From the NCBI GenBank assembly GCA_035293965.1, contig DATGLW010000010.1:1-13281 (forward strand): a stretch of 13,281 nt of DNA, in the 5' to 3' direction. Shown here piece by piece: positions 7,839 through 13,281 of this stretch. The stretch comes from DATGLW01 sp035293965 (GTDB taxonomy: Bacteria; Actinomycetota; Acidimicrobiia; Acidimicrobiales; RAAP-2). A program made the position numbers and the translations under genes. Every line of letters begins with the position of its first letter. Within the stretch, counting starts at the first letter, position 1. The notes beneath the pieces were generated by a model that made no database searches, was not told the DNA's origin, and saw nothing but the letters and a program-made list of their open reading frames with translations.

Positions 7839-9928
7839 ACCGGCCGCCCCGGCCGCCCGAGATCACGGTTCGCGTCGGCGGGCACGGGCCTTGCCGGTGG
7901 CAGCGCACCGGCGCGCCGCAGGTGCTCGACACGGCCCAGCGTCTCGACCACCTCGGGGTCGGACTCGATCTCGCAGAGCGTCTTGGCGGCACGGCGCCGC
8001 CAGTTGGCCGCCGCCGGCGTGCCGGGCCGGTTGTGGGGCCTGCGCTCGCCCCAGAGGTCCTCGAGATCGACCATCACCAGCCGGGCGGGCCCGGCCGCCA
8101 GGTGGTCGAGCACGCCCCGGAGGGCGAGGCGGGAGCCGCCGGCGCCGCGGCCCGCCCGCGGCAGCGAAAGGGCCGCCTCGAGGGCCGCCCGCCAGGCGGC
8201 CCGCCGGGCCCGCTCGGTCACCGCCCATCGCGCGCCGGCCTCGCCCGGAGCTGCCCGATCCTCGATGTCATCGCCGTCCCAGGCTGCGGCGAACGGCGCC
8301 AGGTCGTGGGTACCCCACGTGGCCAGGCACGCCTCGGGAGGCTCCGGGAGCGGGTCCTCGACAGCTGACTCGAACTGCAGCACCCAGGACCGCAGCATCC
8401 CGTCCTCGGCCATCGCCCGGCGCACCTCGCCGGGCACGGTGCCGAGGTCCTCTCCCACCACGACCACTCCGGCACGGTGCGCCTCGACGGCAACGACCGC
8501 CCGGAGCTCCTCGGCCGGGTAGCGCACGTAGACGCCGTGGCGCGCGTCGGCGCCTGGCGGGATGCAGTACAGGCGGTGGAGGCCCATCACGTGGTCGAGG
8601 CGCAGCATCGCCGCCGGGCTCATCGCGTGACGGAGCACGTCGACGAGGTACCGGTAGCCGCTGGCGGCGGCCGCCTCGGGGTGCGGCGGCGGCACCCCCC
8701 AGTCCTGCCCGCCGGCGTGGAACGCGTCCGGTGGTGCCCCCACGCGCAGGCCCTCCACGAAGATCTCCGGCTCCCACCACGTGTCGAAGCCGTCGGGGTC
8801 GACCCCGACCGGCAGGTCGAGGTACAGCCCGCCTTCCCGGGCCGCGCCGTGCAGCTGCTCGTGGGCGACCCAGTGGACGTAGAGGTGGTAGCCGACGGCC
8901 TCGTCGTCGATCACGCCCGGGGGCACTGTCCGCGGCCCCCCACCCCAGTCACGCCACCGGGGGCCCAGGCGCTCCACCGCGGCGCAGAAGCGCGCGTAGG
9001 CGACGAGCTCAGGATGTGCGGCGGCGAAGCCCTCCAGCTCGCGCCGGCGGGCGGAGGGAGCAGCGAGCAGCGAACGCGCCATGGGAGCGAGCACGCTGCG
9101 CAGCGCGTGGCGCAGCGCCTGGGGGTCGACGAGCTCCGACCGCCGGGCCGCGGCCAGGCACTGCTGCAGCTCGGCCGAGCCCAGCTGCTCCCTCGCCTCG
9201 GGCGCCTCGGCCAGCTCCGGGAGTGGCGCCGGGTCGACGTGCAGCTCGCTCCACGCGAGGCGTGTCGAGGGCCGGTAGGGGCTGGCACCCGCCGCCTCCG
9301 AGGCGGCAGCCGGGTAGAGCGGCAGGGTCCCGACGAACGAGCCGCCCAGGCCTCGCACCCAGCGGGCCAGCGCCCCCAGGTCGCCGTAGCGACCCACGCC
9401 CCAGTCCTTGGGCGTGCGAAGTGCGTGGAGCGGCAGGAACGCGCCCCAGCCGCGCTCGGGCGCCGGGCAGCGCGGGGCAGCCACGAGGAGCGCCTCGGCG
9501 TCGATGCCCGGTGCCTCCACCCGGAGCCGGTGCAAGCCGACGGGCAGCTCGGCGGCCCCCGGCCCGCCGAGGCGGAGCTGGTCGTGCTCGAGGCGTGCCG
9601 TTCGGGTGCCCCCGCCCTCGAGCTCCACAGCCACCCATGCCCGGCGCGGATCGACGGCGGCGGGCAGGCGCACGGTCGTGGGCTGGCCCCGCCCGACGAC
9701 GTGCACGACCACGGGGTCGAGGACCCGGGCCCGGCGCGCCGCACGGGTGGCGCGTAGGGACTCGGCGACCTCGGCGGGCCCGGCGGCCGCCACGCCCAGG
9801 GCACCGAGCACCGCCACCAGCGTGTCGTCGTCGGCAGCGTGCACCCGGCCGTCGGCGCCCACGTGCTGACGCTGCACGCCGCAGACGTCCGCCAGCTCGT
9901 CGAGCTCCGAGGGAGCCGTGCGTGCCAC
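7835..9928 (-). CDS. malQ: 4-alpha-glucanotransferase MalQ (amylomaltase)
   Basis: This 697-residue GH77 enzyme transfers alpha-1,4-glucan chains between maltooligosaccharides and releases glucose. It has the N-terminal domain of long MalQ proteins (about 1-150), then GWGAFLPLHALRTPKDWGVGRYGDL (160-184). Catalytic motifs follow: MLRLDHVMGL with nucleophile Asp445, GEDLGTVP with Glu493, and WGTHDLAPF with Asp542. NRPGTP-x-x-x-NWRRR (633-645) closes the barrel. The GTG at 9928 is chosen because it begins 5 bp after the treS-maltokinase stop codon and gives the usual N-terminus (SELDELADVCGV, then TLVAVLGALGV). A longer frame to an ATG at 10165 would run through the previous gene with arginine-proline-rich noise. 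Ribosome binding is weak (GGGCGG at the preceding stop codon), so coupling to the upstream gene is likely. In the operon it recycles short chains made by GlgX or glucan breakdown. Confidence 0.94.
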   Translation of the reverse strand: MARTAPSELDELADVCGVQRQHVGADGRVHAADDDTLVAVLGALGVAAAGPAEVAESLRATRAARRARVLDPVVVHVVGRGQPTTVRLPAAVDPRRAWVAVELEGGGTRTARLEHDQLRLGGPGAAELPVGLHRLRVEAPGIDAEALLVAAPRCPAPERGWGAFLPLHALRTPKDWGVGRYGDLGALARWVRGLGGSFVGTLPLYPAAASEAAGASPYRPSTRLAWSELHVDPAPLPELAEAPEAREQLGSAELQQCLAAARRSELVDPQALRHALRSVLAPMARSLLAAPSARRRELEGFAAAHPELVAYARFCAAVERLGPRWRDWGGGPRTVPPGVIDDEAVGYHLYVHWVAHEQLHGAAREGGLYLDLPVGVDPDGFDTWWEPEIFVEGLRVGAPPDAFHAGGQDWGVPPPHPEAAAASGYRYLVDVLRHAMSPAAMLRLDHVMGLHRLYCIPPGADARHGVYVRYPAEELRAVVAVEAHRAGVVVVGEDLGTVPGEVRRAMAEDGMLRSWVLQFESAVEDPLPEPPEACLATWGTHDLAPFAAAWDGDDIEDRAAPGEAGARWAVTERARRAAWRAALEAALSLPRAGRGAGGSRLALRGVLDHLAAGPARLVMVDLEDLWGERRPHNRPGTPAAANWRRRAAKTLCEIESDPEVVETLGRVEHLRRAGALPPARPVPADANRDLGRPGRPV

Positions 9929-9933
9929 CCGGC

Positions 9934-13239
<3,306 letters not shown>

Positions 13240-13246
13240 GGGGGCA

Positions 13247-13252
13247 ACCTCT
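13247..13252 (-). promoter_or_regulatory. Ribosome binding site of the treS-maltokinase gene
   Basis: AGAGGT on the minus strand lies 7 nt upstream of the GTG at 13239. It decides in favour of that start, which also yields the usual short lead (about six residues) before the conserved WYLDAV. The 29 bp beyond it show no promoter or stop codon that would tell whether another operon gene lies upstream. Confidence 0.55.
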
Positions 13253-13281
13253 GGTGCCCGGGGCGCGCTCGCGAGGTTGCT

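Overview
The DNA is very GC-rich. Its genes use GTG starts, and adjacent genes overlap by ATGA or GTGA or nearly touch. The content (mycothiol-transferase-like DinB protein, DoxX, HxlR regulator, fused trehalose synthase/maltokinase) fits a high-GC actinobacterium. I cannot place it further. Acidimicrobiia-type or other deep-branching lineages are possible, but this is inference.

The layout falls into two blocks. The right three quarters (3799-13239, all minus strand) is one tightly packed operon for storage alpha-glucan and trehalose: treS-maltokinase fusion, then malQ, glgB and glgX. The gaps are 5 bp, a 4-bp ATGA overlap and a second 4-bp ATGA overlap. TreS converts trehalose and maltose, and the maltokinase half makes maltose-1-phosphate. 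That is the donor for GlgE, which is not in the window but would be expected upstream, beyond the right edge. GlgB adds branches, GlgX removes them, and MalQ reshuffles the released oligosaccharides. All catalytic residues I can locate are intact in all five enzyme domains.

The left quarter (about 1-3780) is an accessory-looking block with slightly less extreme GC. An HxlR-family regulator (minus) is divergent from a plus-strand run of a YceI-like protein, a DinB/maleylpyruvate-isomerase-like protein and a DoxX membrane protein. Behind the regulator on the minus strand lies a broken dienelactone-hydrolase-like gene with at least two frameshifts and a missing C-terminus. The block is bracketed by transposase scars. 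At 119-272 is a C-terminal remnant of an IS1182-like transposase, next to short repeats that resemble IS ends. At 3616-3681 is a 21-codon N-terminal remnant of an integrase-type transposase, overlapping the doxX stop codon. The first 16 bases carry a possible start of another minus-strand gene, with a good ribosome binding site beside a strong hairpin.

The items most worth a second look are: (i) the regulator/YceI/mycothiol-type enzyme/DoxX module as a possible redox or electrophile-stress system; (ii) a 24-codon leader ORF with its own Shine-Dalgarno site and an internal hairpin that overlaps the doxX start by GTGA; (iii) the IS scars on both sides of that block; and (iv) the compact trehalose-to-glucan operon. 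None of this is proven to be a new system. The glucan operon is a recognisable pathway in an economical arrangement.
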